Source: a virus
Virus record (IMG/VR): IMGVR_UViG_3300029202_000001
Location: 1 to 30,556 of that record
Reading direction: 5' to 3' (one strand)
DNA: 30,556 nucleotides
Under the pieces are notes generated by a model, which worked only from the letters and a program-made list of their open reading frames with translations, was not told the origin of the DNA and did no database searches. This document shows positions 7,906 to 16,779 of the stretch, piece by piece; positions within the stretch are counted from its first letter, which is position 1; every line of letters starts with the position of its first letter. The translations under genes were made by a program, and so were the position numbers.

Positions 7906-7958
7906 TATCTTTTGCTCCTACCTGACCTTTTGCTTCGACTTCCTCTCTTTGTTGCCAT
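7905..7958 (-). CDS. 17-aa Arg/Ser/Lys-rich peptide
   Basis: A tiny frame encodes MATKRGSRSKRSGRSKR. The start is supported by an AGGTGA Shine-Dalgarno site about 5 bases upstream, and its TAA overlaps the ATG of the next gene (TAATG). Nine of 17 residues are Arg or Lys and four are Ser, with no acidic residues, which is protamine-like and suggests nucleic acid or membrane-surface binding if made. The alternative is a leader peptide whose only job is to couple translation to the membrane protein that follows. The strong ribosome binding site and overlap are seen; the function is inference. Confidence 0.45.
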   Translation of the reverse strand: MATKRGSRSKRSGRSKR

Positions 7959-7973
7959 GTTTTCACCTATTTT

Positions 7974-8177
7974 TTAATACCCAGCATAAAAACAGATAAC
8001 GATGACAATCCCAAATATGACACATGATAAAATCCACGTTGAACATATCCACGGAATCCATTTAGCAGGAATCAAAACTGAGTTTTTTATAATTCCTTCG
8101 CTTGCCATTTGTCTATCGTGAATTTCCTGATAGGCAGATGCAAGTCCTGATATTATCTCAAGTTCATCCGGTTCCAT
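7974..8177 (-). CDS. Tail-anchored small membrane protein
   Basis: About 67 aa from the ATG at 8177 (a GTG three codons upstream at 8186 is the alternative start). The N-terminal half is soluble and acidic (EPDELEIISGLASAYQEIHD); the C-terminal end is a strong membrane segment (WICSTWILSCVIFGIVIVIC) with only FYAGY after it, so it is probably tail-anchored. It lies in a run of small membrane proteins following two secreted proteins. No family is recognised. Candidates are a holin-type or anchoring protein. Confidence 0.5.
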   Translation of the reverse strand: MEPDELEIISGLASAYQEIHDRQMASEGIIKNSVLIPAKWIPWICSTWILSCVIFGIVIVICFYAGY

Positions 8178-8243
8178 ACTAAACACTTTATCATTATTTC
8201 TATTTATGCTTTAGTGTTTTTATAAATGTTCGTCAATCAATAC

Positions 8244-8459
8244 TTATTTTGCAGTGTAATAATAAGCAAATATCATGCCTATTATTGTCTGAAGGATATC
8301 TGGTATTTCCCTACCAATTATCAACATGTACATAAACCCAATAACTACAAGGAAAGTCACGAAATTGTCTGTGAGTCCTTCAATTGCGGCCTTTGCAGCG
8401 TTTATAATTGCTACACCCGTACTATTTGTTTCTTCTTCTGTTATTTCTTCTTCTGTCAT
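8244..8459 (-). CDS. Small two-helix membrane protein (holin-like by size only)
   Basis: A 71-aa protein with a very acidic N-terminus (MTEEEITEEETNS), an amphipathic stretch (IINAAKAAIEGLTD) and two predicted membrane segments (about residues 32-49 and 54-68) separated by REIPD. Size and topology match small phage holins, but many viral small membrane proteins look like this. The start overlaps the stop of the anchored 641-aa protein as ATGA, so it is made together with that surface protein. Confidence 0.55.
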   Translation of the reverse strand: MTEEEITEEETNSTGVAIINAAKAAIEGLTDNFVTFLVVIGFMYMLIIGREIPDILQTIIGMIFAYYYTAK

Positions 8460-10381
8460 GTATTTCTTCTCCTGAATCTATTTGCAAAGTATAGGCCAAC
8501 AAAACTTAAACCTACAAAGATTGCACCTACAAAGGTCGTTGCGCTTGTCTGCTTCTCAATTAAATAAGCACCGTCTACCATTTTGTGAGTGTCTGTGGGG
8601 CCACCGGTATCTTCAAACTTAAGCCAGCCATCTGCAACGGTTGCATTCATCAGTATAGTTCCATTGCTGTACTTCAAATCATATGTCCCGGCACTCATGT
8701 TTGATAGATAGATATCCTGTTCTACATTTGAATTGTTTGATGAGTAATTGAAGCTTGCTGAAGTAGTCGTTTTGCTGGTCCATGTAACGTTGTATGTAAA
8801 TGGATATGTGAGCTTATCAAATGTCAATGAATAATTGAAACTATCTCCAGCATTCAAATATCCAGTACTCAGATTCACAGTTCCATTGTGGTATGTTCCT
8901 GTAACATTTGAATTGTTAGAGAGTATCGACATGTTGTAGGTGAAGTTCAAAGAACTAACATCATACAAAAGCTGGCTTGTTGTCATATTTGCACCAGCAA
9001 CTGCATAGGCTTCTACATAAACATTATTAGTATCTTCAGTTTCTGAAATTACATTGTAGTCTTGAGTGTACTCATAAAGTTTTGTAAGTGTATCAGCAGT
9101 AGTTGGATATGCACTAAGAAGATAAACTGTTTCTCCGGCTGTGACATCATCAAATGTTACCGTTCCGTTGATGACTGGTTGCCATTCTCCGTTTTCACCT
9201 AGTTTTGCAGATGTGCCGGAATACTCTGTTATCATTAATCTGATATCGCTCTCATTTACTACACTATTAATCCTATATAACGAATCTATGTAGTTATTAA
9301 AGAAATAATTTAATCCAATATCAGCACCAATGGCTACATCACCCGAATCAATGTTTCCAGTGATAGCCTCGGAGAAATATGGTACATTATCATTATAATA
9401 ATAATAAACACTGTTACCATCATATACGAGCCCTGTAAATACTTCTCCAGAAGTTACGAGTTCGTCATCGTATTGGAAAGAACCACTGGTGTTTCTAATT
9501 CCAATACGTTGTGAATATGAACTTGCAGCAGCATACAAATTATCTCCATATGGTGCTACCAAATAACCAGAGTCAAAAATTCTACCATTTGCACTGTCGT
9601 ACGTGTTATTATATTTTACGAATGTTGAATATGACGTGAAATTGCCAGAAAAACCAGTCAACAATATATAAGAATCAATTCCGTTAAAATCGACACTGCC
9701 ATCAGAATTGTATGATACATTATAATCAGTTGCTATAATTCCGGTCCCAACAGCCAGATTATCAGATGAGCCATTGAAAGTTGACGCATACAAAGTATTT
9801 TCTGGTAGATAACCATCTTCAATTGAAACACCATCATCTACCCCACCCAAAGCAATAGTCAGTGAACCATTTTCAGTTACTGTAAATGAAGTATCAGTAA
9901 CATTCACATTATAACTTACTTCAGTCTTTGTACCTGTGAAGCCATCTACAACAATGCTACTGAATTCAACATCTGGAATAAGCACATATCCATCCTGAAC
10001 AGTAACTTCCTGAATATACTCGTCATCTTGAATTCCCAATTCATCATAGTGAGTTATTCGGACAGAATTGCCATTAAAATTCTGAATATCTGCTACAGGA
10101 ACAAGAATTTCGTGTGAATCAACTGACTTTGATTTGGTCTTTTCAACTGAACTTATCTTCAAAGATTTATCAAGCTTCTCGGTTTTCAATGAGATGTCTT
10201 TGGACTTGACTTTTGAATCACCTGAAGCAGTTGATGTGAATTCACTTATTGTTACTTTCTCTTTTGATGCTGCTTTAACTTCAAGTACTGATACTTCTTT
10301 GCTATTTGCTGCAACTGCCGGAGATATCACAGAACAAACAATAATAAGAACTGCCAGAATATTAAGTACTTTTTTTATCAT
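8456..10381 (-). CDS. Secreted, membrane-anchored LamG-like surface protein
   Basis: A 641-aa protein. Residues 1-25 form a typical signal peptide (MIKKV, a hydrophobic core, SPAVA then AN). Residues about 40-95 are Lys/Ser/Glu-rich. Residues about 195-380 look like a concanavalin/LamG-type domain (SDGSVDFNGIDSYILL, FTSYSTFVKY, IFDSGYLVAPYGDN). Later segments are Asn-rich with many N-glycosylation sequons. Residues about 615-633 form a membrane helix followed by RFRRRNT, so the chain should be displayed outside with a C-terminal anchor. A virion protein assembled in the cytoplasm would not need a signal peptide, so it probably acts on the infected cell's surface. It overlaps the genes on both sides by four bases. 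Confidence 0.75.
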   Translation of the reverse strand: MIKKVLNILAVLIIVCSVISPAVAANSKEVSVLEVKAASKEKVTISEFTSTASGDSKVKSKDISLKTEKLDKSLKISSVEKTKSKSVDSHEILVPVADIQNFNGNSVRITHYDELGIQDDEYIQEVTVQDGYVLIPDVEFSSIVVDGFTGTKTEVSYNVNVTDTSFTVTENGSLTIALGGVDDGVSIEDGYLPENTLYASTFNGSSDNLAVGTGIIATDYNVSYNSDGSVDFNGIDSYILLTGFSGNFTSYSTFVKYNNTYDSANGRIFDSGYLVAPYGDNLYAAASSYSQRIGIRNTSGSFQYDDELVTSGEVFTGLVYDGNSVYYYYNDNVPYFSEAITGNIDSGDVAIGADIGLNYFFNNYIDSLYRINSVVNESDIRLMITEYSGTSAKLGENGEWQPVINGTVTFDDVTAGETVYLLSAYPTTADTLTKLYEYTQDYNVISETEDTNNVYVEAYAVAGANMTTSQLLYDVSSLNFTYNMSILSNNSNVTGTYHNGTVNLSTGYLNAGDSFNYSLTFDKLTYPFTYNVTWTSKTTTSASFNYSSNNSNVEQDIYLSNMSAGTYDLKYSNGTILMNATVADGWLKFEDTGGPTDTHKMVDGAYLIEKQTSATTFVGAIFVGLSFVGLYFANRFRRRNT

Positions 10382-13158
10382 GGTCTTACCTCTACACCCG
10401 TGATGACCTCATCAGAACGAGTTGCATTTTCCTGAGTAATTACCCAACTGCCAGCACTCCAAGTGTGTGTCCAGATTCTACCTGCATAGATTGTTCCTTC
10501 TGTGCCCTTGAAGACATTCACATTAAATACAGTTGAATTATCCCAAGTAGTCCCATCAGTTGCATTGATTGAAACTACATAATCACCTGCTTCTACATCA
10601 GGAGTCCAACTAAAGAACAGTGTCTCATTGTTTGTCTGGGTGTCAACCGTGACACTATTTACCTGAAGATATCCTGTGGTTATAGTCTTGTTTCCGGTTG
10701 CGGAATAGTACTCTGTGTAACCGTAATCTGCTTCGGTATCTCCAGATGAACTCACAATATTAAACGGAATATAGGTTCCTTCAGAATATTCCCACACGGT
10801 CATGTTGTCAATTACCGTAGTATCACCATTTCCAGATATGTATTCGCCCTGGGATACCAAGAAGGTAGTATCATTGTATGCTAGGTCAGCGTTTTCAACA
10901 GTGTAATAAATGACTCCATCTTTTGATATTGTGAGGTTGTCAGTTGTCTCGTTGTATTCCATTGTCAAGTTCATATAGGTATTAGCAGCTAAGTTAAATA
11001 TGCCTCCTTGTATCATCGTTGTCCTGTCCTTGTCATATAAATCACATGCAATTGTATTGAATCTCAGAGTATATGCATTTTCAAGACAGGTATAGTACCA
11101 GTTGGTAGAATCTCGTGGAACAACAGAACCATTTCCAATAGAAATATCTATATATTTTCCAGATTCACCGGTAAAAGTATATTTTATTCCAGTCTGCATC
11201 TTGTATGCTTTTGTAGCACCCGATACAACAACAGACGCGGAGTTCGTTGTGGAATCAGCCGGATCGAGAATAAGTGTACTGTTCTGAACAGACACATAAT
11301 CAGTGGATACATCTCCATTATGATAATATGTAAAGTGAGTAGTGTCTAACGAGTTCCAATCTGTTGAAACGTATTCACTAAGACCACCATCGGACGCTGG
11401 CTCATCCCCGCCTTCGCCGTCTGTCATAACATCCAGAATAATTACATATTCGGTTCCTGATAACGCGGCTGGATTTGAGGAGTAATCACTTGTTGAAAGA
11501 TCAATTAACGTTGAACTATTGGACACATTTCCATAAGTAGCGTTAGCATATCCTGTATAGCTTGTTGTGAGTGTGCCTGCTAGATTGTAATATACATCAG
11601 GGAATGCTGCCCAGTTGCTCCTGTTGCCAGAATCATAGAGTTTTCCATTTTCATCTGTTCTGAAGGTGCTTTGTGGTTCTCCCCATCCGTTCAATGTGTC
11701 CTCTGTAAATGTTATTGTTGCGTTAGGGATTACTACACCAGAAGCATTCTTGACGATGATATTAGGATAATACCAAAGAGTCATATTGTTATGATATGCT
11801 AATGTGCCATACCCAACATTGATGAAATTGATATTTTCAGCAGGTGTATAAAATGGATTCAACAGGTATCTTCCCATTCTATACGCATACGTATCTATTA
11901 CCATACCACGCTGAACATTGTAAGTTGATATTTCGGTTAATAAGAAAGAATCAGTTGTGGGGGTATATCCATCTCCATATGATGATGTGAAGTTGATAAA
12001 TTTTACACCATATTCACCCCATATATCATACACTTTCACCGAACCATTATACTGTGTTGTATTTATAAAGGTAACATCAGATGTATTTGCATCACACTGA
12101 ATTCCACCTTCATATAGGTACAATCCGTTCACTGTTATGTTAGAAGGTGATGGTGACACATGATATCCACCTGTTATGAGTGCATTAATGTCATGAGAAT
12201 TTCTTATTGTAATATTTTCAATGTAAATATCATGAGCTGGATGAATATCTAATCCATTATGACCAGAGTTTTCCACCACTATATTTTTAAATGTTCCCCG
12301 AGTCAATCCCCCGGTAGGTGCAAAGGTCGAGTGCCTTGAACCATTCAAGTATATATTTTCTGCATATGCATCTGAGCCATGAGTGACAACATAACAGTAT
12401 CCTCCAGTACCCACACTGCCAGTGGTTAAGCAATCATTAATATTTGTAGCTCTTATATTATACCCAAATGAATTCGTACAATTATCTATTCCAACTCCAG
12501 ATGATGATACTGTATCTAAAACGGTCTTATTTACATTGATATTTCTATAAGTGACATTATCCGAATTGTAGATTTTGAAAGCATAGTGACTTGAAATTGT
12601 TCTGGAGTCTTCCATATAAACATTTTCAACAATCAAATCATCAGATTTTATTGCTATTTGATTACAGCTATATGCACTGATGTTAGTAATTGCTCCGACC
12701 GCACCTATAATTTCCACAGTTGAATATTTCAGCGTTACATTATTAAAATGTGAATTATATAGAGTGCTATATCCCAATCCATCTTGATATGTATCTCCAG
12801 TTATGTTATACGATGACAATATCACATCATCTATCCAAAAACGATCAGTGTCATCAAGACCATAGAATTGATTAGTTTTTCCGCTATTACCATTTATTCT
12901 AACTTCTAAACAGTCTGTCGAATTGATGTAGATGAGAGAATCATGAGAATATAATGAGCCATTTATGTAAAATATGTCCCCATCTTTCCACATTGCAATA
13001 GGATTATTCAAGGTCGCATTTATCTCAGAAAGAGATATCCCGGGTTCATTCAACACTTCTATATATTTTAACCCGGATGAATATGACACTGATGCAGATG
13101 CATCTCCCCACATTAAAACAATTGCAATAAAAAAAATAAAAGCAAGTCTACTGTTCAA
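10378..13158 (-). CDS. Secreted right-handed beta-helix protein with LamG-like and Ig-like domains
   Basis: A 926-aa protein. Residues 1-22 are a signal peptide (hydrophobic LAFIFFIAIVLMW, then DASA). Residues about 60-440 show repeated short strands ending in Asn/Thr-Ile/Val patterns (VTYRNINVNKTV, IYLNGSRHSTF, FKNIVVENSGHNGLDIHPAH), typical of parallel beta-helix (PbH1/pectate lyase-like) proteins. Residues about 465-540 resemble a carboxypeptidase-regulatory-like domain (VKNASGVVIPNATITF). After an acidic linker (GEGGDEPASDGG, about 585) come a LamG-like domain (about 600-790) and an Ig-like domain (about 800-890). No C-terminal anchor is visible. Phage tailspikes use the same fold to cut polysaccharide, but the signal peptide suggests export from the cell. 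Catalytic residues cannot be assigned. Confidence 0.75.
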   Translation of the reverse strand: MNSRLAFIFFIAIVLMWGDASASVSYSSGLKYIEVLNEPGISLSEINATLNNPIAMWKDGDIFYINGSLYSHDSLIYINSTDCLEVRINGNSGKTNQFYGLDDTDRFWIDDVILSSYNITGDTYQDGLGYSTLYNSHFNNVTLKYSTVEIIGAVGAITNISAYSCNQIAIKSDDLIVENVYMEDSRTISSHYAFKIYNSDNVTYRNINVNKTVLDTVSSSGVGIDNCTNSFGYNIRATNINDCLTTGSVGTGGYCYVVTHGSDAYAENIYLNGSRHSTFAPTGGLTRGTFKNIVVENSGHNGLDIHPAHDIYIENITIRNSHDINALITGGYHVSPSPSNITVNGLYLYEGGIQCDANTSDVTFINTTQYNGSVKVYDIWGEYGVKFINFTSSYGDGYTPTTDSFLLTEISTYNVQRGMVIDTYAYRMGRYLLNPFYTPAENINFINVGYGTLAYHNNMTLWYYPNIIVKNASGVVIPNATITFTEDTLNGWGEPQSTFRTDENGKLYDSGNRSNWAAFPDVYYNLAGTLTTSYTGYANATYGNVSNSSTLIDLSTSDYSSNPAALSGTEYVIILDVMTDGEGGDEPASDGGLSEYVSTDWNSLDTTHFTYYHNGDVSTDYVSVQNSTLILDPADSTTNSASVVVSGATKAYKMQTGIKYTFTGESGKYIDISIGNGSVVPRDSTNWYYTCLENAYTLRFNTIACDLYDKDRTTMIQGGIFNLAANTYMNLTMEYNETTDNLTISKDGVIYYTVENADLAYNDTTFLVSQGEYISGNGDTTVIDNMTVWEYSEGTYIPFNIVSSSGDTEADYGYTEYYSATGNKTITTGYLQVNSVTVDTQTNNETLFFSWTPDVEAGDYVVSINATDGTTWDNSTVFNVNVFKGTEGTIYAGRIWTHTWSAGSWVITQENATRSDEVITGVEVRP

Positions 13159-13164
13159 AGTAGA

Positions 13165-13431
13165 TCACTTCCTTTTTGAACGATTTGAATAATTACGCTT
13201 TCCATCATCCTTCAGATCAGCAGCAATATCGCTTACTTCTTCAAGAAGGGACTTCTCTTCTTCTTCTGATGTGTTGCCCGTGATAAGCTGAGTAAGGAGA
13301 GCTTCAATTCTTATGAGTGAATTGCCCATCTGTTCATTCTGTTTTCCAATGCTTATCAGAGCAGAAAGTGTATCCCTAGGAGCAACAAATTTAGGAAACA
13401 TTTCTTGATTCACATATGTTTCTTCAGGCAT
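13165..13431 (-). CDS. Small hypothetical protein, 88 aa, head region
   Basis: The sequence has a helical middle (TLSALISIGKQNEQMGNSLI, then RIEALLTQLITG), an acidic stretch (SEEEEKSLLEEVSDIAADLK) and a basic tail (KRNYSNRSKRK). It contains no cysteines and no membrane segment. It sits between capsid-associated genes and the secreted beta-helix gene. The helical heptad-like centre suggests oligomerisation. No family is recognised. Confidence 0.55.
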   Translation of the reverse strand: MPEETYVNQEMFPKFVAPRDTLSALISIGKQNEQMGNSLIRIEALLTQLITGNTSEEEEKSLLEEVSDIAADLKDDGKRNYSNRSKRK

Positions 13432-13433
13432 CT

Positions 13434-13913
13434 TTATCCCTCCAGCATTTGAGCTTTGATATTACAAGCGCCGCCTACAACGGCCTTTATTCTGAGAGGG
13501 GTGCCATATATACCCTGTTCAAGCGGATAAACATCATTGCACTGCTGTGCTTCATCTGGTGTATAAGAGCCGCCACCATACGGGAACTGATAAGCTGGCA
13601 TCTCTTTCCAATCGCCATCAACTTTCTTTTCAAGAATACCCGATAATGTGACTGCTGCATCAACTGTAATCCAGAAACCAATGAGTTTAAATGTTTCTAG
13701 TAAGTCCACGCTTGCGGATAAACCAGAATAGAAATAATAAGTACCTGCACCAGCACTGGCATCAATGATATAAACTTTGTCATTATCAACTTCAGATGAT
13801 TCTGTAAGTACTGCACCATTTGAGTCAGTGAGTATTCTACCCCTCGGAAGCATCCTGGTAGTAACTACCTGGGGAGTGTAATTGTTAGGAATGTCTTTTA
13901 AGTATTCACCCAT
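13434..13913 (-). CDS. Hypothetical capsid-region beta protein, 159 aa
   Basis: A beta-rich protein with NGAVLTESSEV, DKVYIIDASAGAGTYYFYSG, FKLIGFWITVDAAVTLSGIL and a C-terminal LRIKAVVGGACNIKAQMLEG. The strand pattern and absence of charged catalytic motifs suggest a virion structural protein. It follows the 82-aa gene with a one-base gap and is the third gene downstream of the capsid protein. Head completion, decoration or fibre roles are possible; I cannot choose between them. Confidence 0.55.
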   Translation of the reverse strand: MGEYLKDIPNNYTPQVVTTRMLPRGRILTDSNGAVLTESSEVDNDKVYIIDASAGAGTYYFYSGLSASVDLLETFKLIGFWITVDAAVTLSGILEKKVDGDWKEMPAYQFPYGGGSYTPDEAQQCNDVYPLEQGIYGTPLRIKAVVGGACNIKAQMLEG

Positions 13914-13914
13914 A

Positions 13915-14163
13915 TTATAGTCCTCCGTTCTGAGGGAACTTTCTTATATCAATTGCATCAACTTTTGCAAGTGTCAACGAATCAACAGGATTAGTATCAA
14001 TCATAAACGAATCTCTGTTTTCATCTGCATTGATTGAAGCAGTGACTTCCAAATACTCAAGGTCATCACTTGAAAAATTGGAAGAATCGGTGAGAGCTTT
14101 CAATCTATCTTCATGCCACGATTCAGACAGATATTTTCCAACGTTCTGTGTTGTAAGGACCAT
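13915..14163 (-). CDS. Small hypothetical protein, 82 aa, after capsid gene
   Basis: It starts MVLTTQNVGKYLSESWHEDR and carries an acidic middle (SSDDLEYLEVTASINADENR), ending IDIRKFPQNGGL. It has no cysteines or membrane segments. It follows the major capsid gene by 22 bases, and its last codons run into the next start. Its place is where some viruses keep a small head-completion or capsid-associated protein. No family is recognised. Confidence 0.55.
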   Translation of the reverse strand: MVLTTQNVGKYLSESWHEDRLKALTDSSNFSSDDLEYLEVTASINADENRDSFMIDTNPVDSLTLAKVDAIDIRKFPQNGGL

Positions 14164-14185
14164 GCTCTCACCGAAGTTTCAATGT

Positions 14186-15292
14186 TTAGTATTCTATACG
14201 GCAGATACCGTTGTCAAACGGTGTGTCCACGGCAAAGCGCATTGTGAGTGCTGCTCCACGAAGGTCTCTTACAGGATCATCATAGTCTTTTACTGTGATG
14301 TCCCTACGCATTCCTATCACAGTTGCCATGCTTGGAGCATCCAGGACAACCATACCGATGTCACTATCGGAGTTATACTCCCAAGCATAAGTGCCACTGT
14401 CATAAGTTGTGTCCATCGGATCAATTCTGTAGAACTCCATACCAAGGAACCTCGGAACTGTACCCGTAGCAATTGCAGAGTTTGTTCCAAAATAGTTTGC
14501 ATATGATATCTGAGAATCTGCCATAAGCTGATATTCAGCATCTGCACATCCGAAAATCACAGTACCGTTGTACCCGTCGACTCTCATTTCCTTGAGAGCG
14601 CCCATAAGAGCTTTTGTTCCCAGGTTTGAACCTGAACAATCATGTTCATTTCCTGCATCATCAAGCATCTTTGTAAGCACAACGTGGTTAAGAGTATTCT
14701 CTGCCCTGGCACCACCCTTTGCAACTTCGAGAGCCATGATGTCATACAGTGAGTCTTCAATGAGTTCTGAAGAGATCAGATTCTTTTCACCGTACTTGTA
14801 TGAAGTCAGTGTGACTGTTGAATAGTCCTGCTGATTGCTTGGGAGTTCTGCACCCTCTGCAACCTTTGGCAGCACGGACCCGGTTTCACCTAGTGTGAAT
14901 GTCTGCTGATTTGATCTCATCGGTACACTGCGAACTCTACCACGGATTACCTTGTTTGGTTCGGCACCTTCGAGGACAGTTGAGTAAAACTGTGCTTGAA
15001 TAAGCGATGTACTTTCGATTGCTTCTGTCTGGAGAAGTTCTCTTGTCTTCTCAAACCTCGCAATATCTGGAGCCGCAAGTTCTCTACCGATTGTAAGAGT
15101 CTTGTTTACAAGTGCGCTGTGCTCTGCTGCAAGCATCCTTTCAATCACATCTTTGCCTGCCTGTGACTCTGGCATATGAACCGCCTCAAGCATACGAGCA
15201 AGCTTCCATTCCGACGGCCTGTTTACCGGGCTAGAATTGCCCATGAACTGCATTGCGTTAATGCTTCCTGTGAATCCTGTTTCAGTTGTCAT
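14186..15292 (-). CDS. Major capsid protein (HK97 fold)
   Basis: A 368-aa protein from the ATG at 15292, chosen because a strong AAGGTGAT site lies 6 bases upstream; the frame stays open for 16 more codons, but these overlap the decoration gene. The N-terminal third is helical (LNKTLTIGRELAA-like segment, KTRELLQTEAIESTSLIQAQ), resembling a delta domain. Then come typical capsid features: LGETGSVLPKVAEGAELPSN, YKYGEKNLISSELIEDS, NEHDCSGSNLGTKALMGALK, GYNGTVIFGCADAEYQLM and a C-terminal DAPSMATVIGMRRDITVKDY. The order (protease-scaffold, decoration, capsid) is standard for HK97-like heads. Cleavage of the N-terminus by the upstream protease is inferred. Confidence 0.85.
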   Translation of the reverse strand: MTTETGFTGSINAMQFMGNSSPVNRPSEWKLARMLEAVHMPESQAGKDVIERMLAAEHSALVNKTLTIGRELAAPDIARFEKTRELLQTEAIESTSLIQAQFYSTVLEGAEPNKVIRGRVRSVPMRSNQQTFTLGETGSVLPKVAEGAELPSNQQDYSTVTLTSYKYGEKNLISSELIEDSLYDIMALEVAKGGARAENTLNHVVLTKMLDDAGNEHDCSGSNLGTKALMGALKEMRVDGYNGTVIFGCADAEYQLMADSQISYANYFGTNSAIATGTVPRFLGMEFYRIDPMDTTYDSGTYAWEYNSDSDIGMVVLDAPSMATVIGMRRDITVKDYDDPVRDLRGAALTMRFAVDTPFDNGICRIEY

Positions 15293-15302
15293 TGTAATCA
15301 CC

Positions 15303-15773
15303 TTATAAACTGTTAGCCTGTACAATAGACTGGGGTGCAATCAGAATTCTACCAGTTCCACCACCGGCAATGTCATCAAGTGCAATACCAATGACACCGT
15401 AGTGAGCAGTCACGGTTGCTCCATCGGTTGCGGCTACAGAAACTGCGGAAACGGTTCCACCTACTGCGTTATCATTCTGCTCTACAAAAGAGCCTGCATC
15501 AATTGCAGTAGTGTCGTCTGCGTTTGCTACATAGACTATATCACCAGGGCCACACACTGTCACAGGTGCACCACTTGCAGCACTGAACAGAGCAACACCT
15601 ATTCCGGTTTCACCGGTTGTTGCATCCATTACAACAGCCGTCATTGATACACCGGTTGCGGCAATACCCACAACCTGACCTGCTGTAATTGCTTCGCCTG
15701 CGGTCATTGGTATTTGATTGTTACCAAAGGCAAGAACCTTTGTGATACTTGGGAACGCTGAAATATCTGCCAT
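15303..15773 (-). CDS. Head decoration protein (DUF2190-like capsid cement)
   Basis: A 156-aa Ala/Gly/Thr-rich beta protein. The segment IPMTAGEAITAGQVVGIAAT near residues 21-40 is the signature of capsid cement proteins of the DUF2190 type, followed by ETGIGVALFSAASGAPV and GDIVYVANADDTTAIDAGSF. These trimers clamp capsomers after expansion. The ATG overlaps the protease stop as TAATG and has an AAGGTGATC site just upstream, so strong translation is expected, as needed for a stoichiometric capsid protein. Confidence 0.75.
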   Translation of the reverse strand: MADISAFPSITKVLAFGNNQIPMTAGEAITAGQVVGIAATGVSMTAVVMDATTGETGIGVALFSAASGAPVTVCGPGDIVYVANADDTTAIDAGSFVEQNDNAVGGTVSAVSVAATDGATVTAHYGVIGIALDDIAGGGTGRILIAPQSIVQANSL

Positions 15774-16693
15774 TAGATCACCTTCATAGTAATGCCTTCA
15801 GAATCACGAATATACGGGTCCTCAACGACATATGAGTCTAAGAGTGAACCGCCAGAGTGATTTCCATCCGGCTGAGCTTCAAGCTCTTTAATTCTCTTTT
15901 CGAGTTTTGGAATCTCTTCCAGTTTAGCTGAAAATTCCTTTATCTGAGTTTCAAATGCTGAAACATCTGGAATCTTGGCTTCAAGCTCTTTGATTCGCAT
16001 ATCAGTTTCTTCTTTGGACTGTACCTTAAGGTCCTCAACGATGCCCGACAGTTCTTTGATTTCTGTGTCCTTGACGGACAAGGCATCGGATAGTTCCTTA
16101 ATTTTAAGTTCGTAGTCTGGGCTATCGTCTCCCATTGTTACATCTCCATTTATGCGGCACTTTTTACAAGCACCGACTGGCACGACAGCACACCCAACAA
16201 AAACAAGTGATTTGGATTCATTCATCCTCAATCCCGGAATCTCCTGCTCTTCTCCGCCATGTTCAACGGATACAAAAATGGGTGAGTCTGTGTGAATAGA
16301 ATTTATAATGTTTTGTGCAGTTGCTTTACTGCTAGAATTGTTGCGATGTAGCCAAACATCACCAACAACAGCATCATCATCAAAATGTGGATTTACTATC
16401 TTACCGATTGCATTGTCATCTGTACGTGGTTCTCTGCCTACGCTGTGACGATCCCATAAAGTAGAATCAATCCAATTTGTAGCATAATGCTCTAATGTAG
16501 CAGGTGGATAATACAAAGGCGTTTGAATAGCCGAATCAGTCCATGTACCAGATGCCAATAACTTCACGTTAGGAAATGTGACTGACCCATCGTCGTTTTC
16601 AATGTATTTTTCTTTGATGGATGCTTTAAGTCTGCGGATACCATCTGGTAATGAAGAAATAGTTGAGTATTGTTTTGATGAAGTAGACGGCAT
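15773..16693 (-). CDS. Prohead protease fused to a coiled-coil scaffold
   Basis: About 306 aa from the ATG at 16693 (the frame has a TTG one codon earlier). Residues about 35-180 look like a phage prohead serine protease: WDRHSVGREPRTDDNAIGK offers a candidate catalytic His, GDVWLHRNN follows, and FVSVEHGGEE a candidate Ser. Residues about 195-280 are a long Glu/Lys/Leu heptad coiled coil (LKIKELSDALSVKDTEIKEL and similar), the expected scaffold; the C-terminus is SYVVEDPYIRDSEGITMKVI. Fusion of protease and scaffold in one chain is common. A TATA box about 25-30 bases upstream suggests its own promoter and a very short leader. Confidence 0.75.
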   Translation of the reverse strand: MPSTSSKQYSTISSLPDGIRRLKASIKEKYIENDDGSVTFPNVKLLASGTWTDSAIQTPLYYPPATLEHYATNWIDSTLWDRHSVGREPRTDDNAIGKIVNPHFDDDAVVGDVWLHRNNSSSKATAQNIINSIHTDSPIFVSVEHGGEEQEIPGLRMNESKSLVFVGCAVVPVGACKKCRINGDVTMGDDSPDYELKIKELSDALSVKDTEIKELSGIVEDLKVQSKEETDMRIKELEAKIPDVSAFETQIKEFSAKLEEIPKLEKRIKELEAQPDGNHSGGSLLDSYVVEDPYIRDSEGITMKVI

Positions 16694-16779
16694 CAATAAT
16701 ATTTTGGGATTGTTTGTATATAAAAAAAGGGGGAGTTGAAAGAGTTAACTACTTATACTTAGACTACTGATATACATAT
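16694..16779. promoter_or_regulatory. Divergent promoter region
   Basis: On the minus strand a T-rich run and TTTATATAC (16724-16716) lie about 25-30 bases before the protease ATG. On the plus strand a CTTATACTT element near 16750-16758 lies about 25 bases before the ATG at 16780. Both spacings place transcription starts at or very near the start codons, so leaderless or near-leaderless messages are likely. Neither start has a clear Shine-Dalgarno site, which fits this reading. Confidence 0.55.

Noticed and set aside
8226-8567. Plus-strand 113-codon frame rich in Phe and Tyr
   Set aside because: It is antisense to the small membrane protein and the end of the anchored surface protein; the aromatic composition is a by-product of AT-rich sequence.
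14030-14506. Plus-strand open frame of 158 codons opposite the capsid gene
   Set aside because: It is a Cys/His-rich shadow with no promoter or ribosome binding site, overlapping the major capsid protein.
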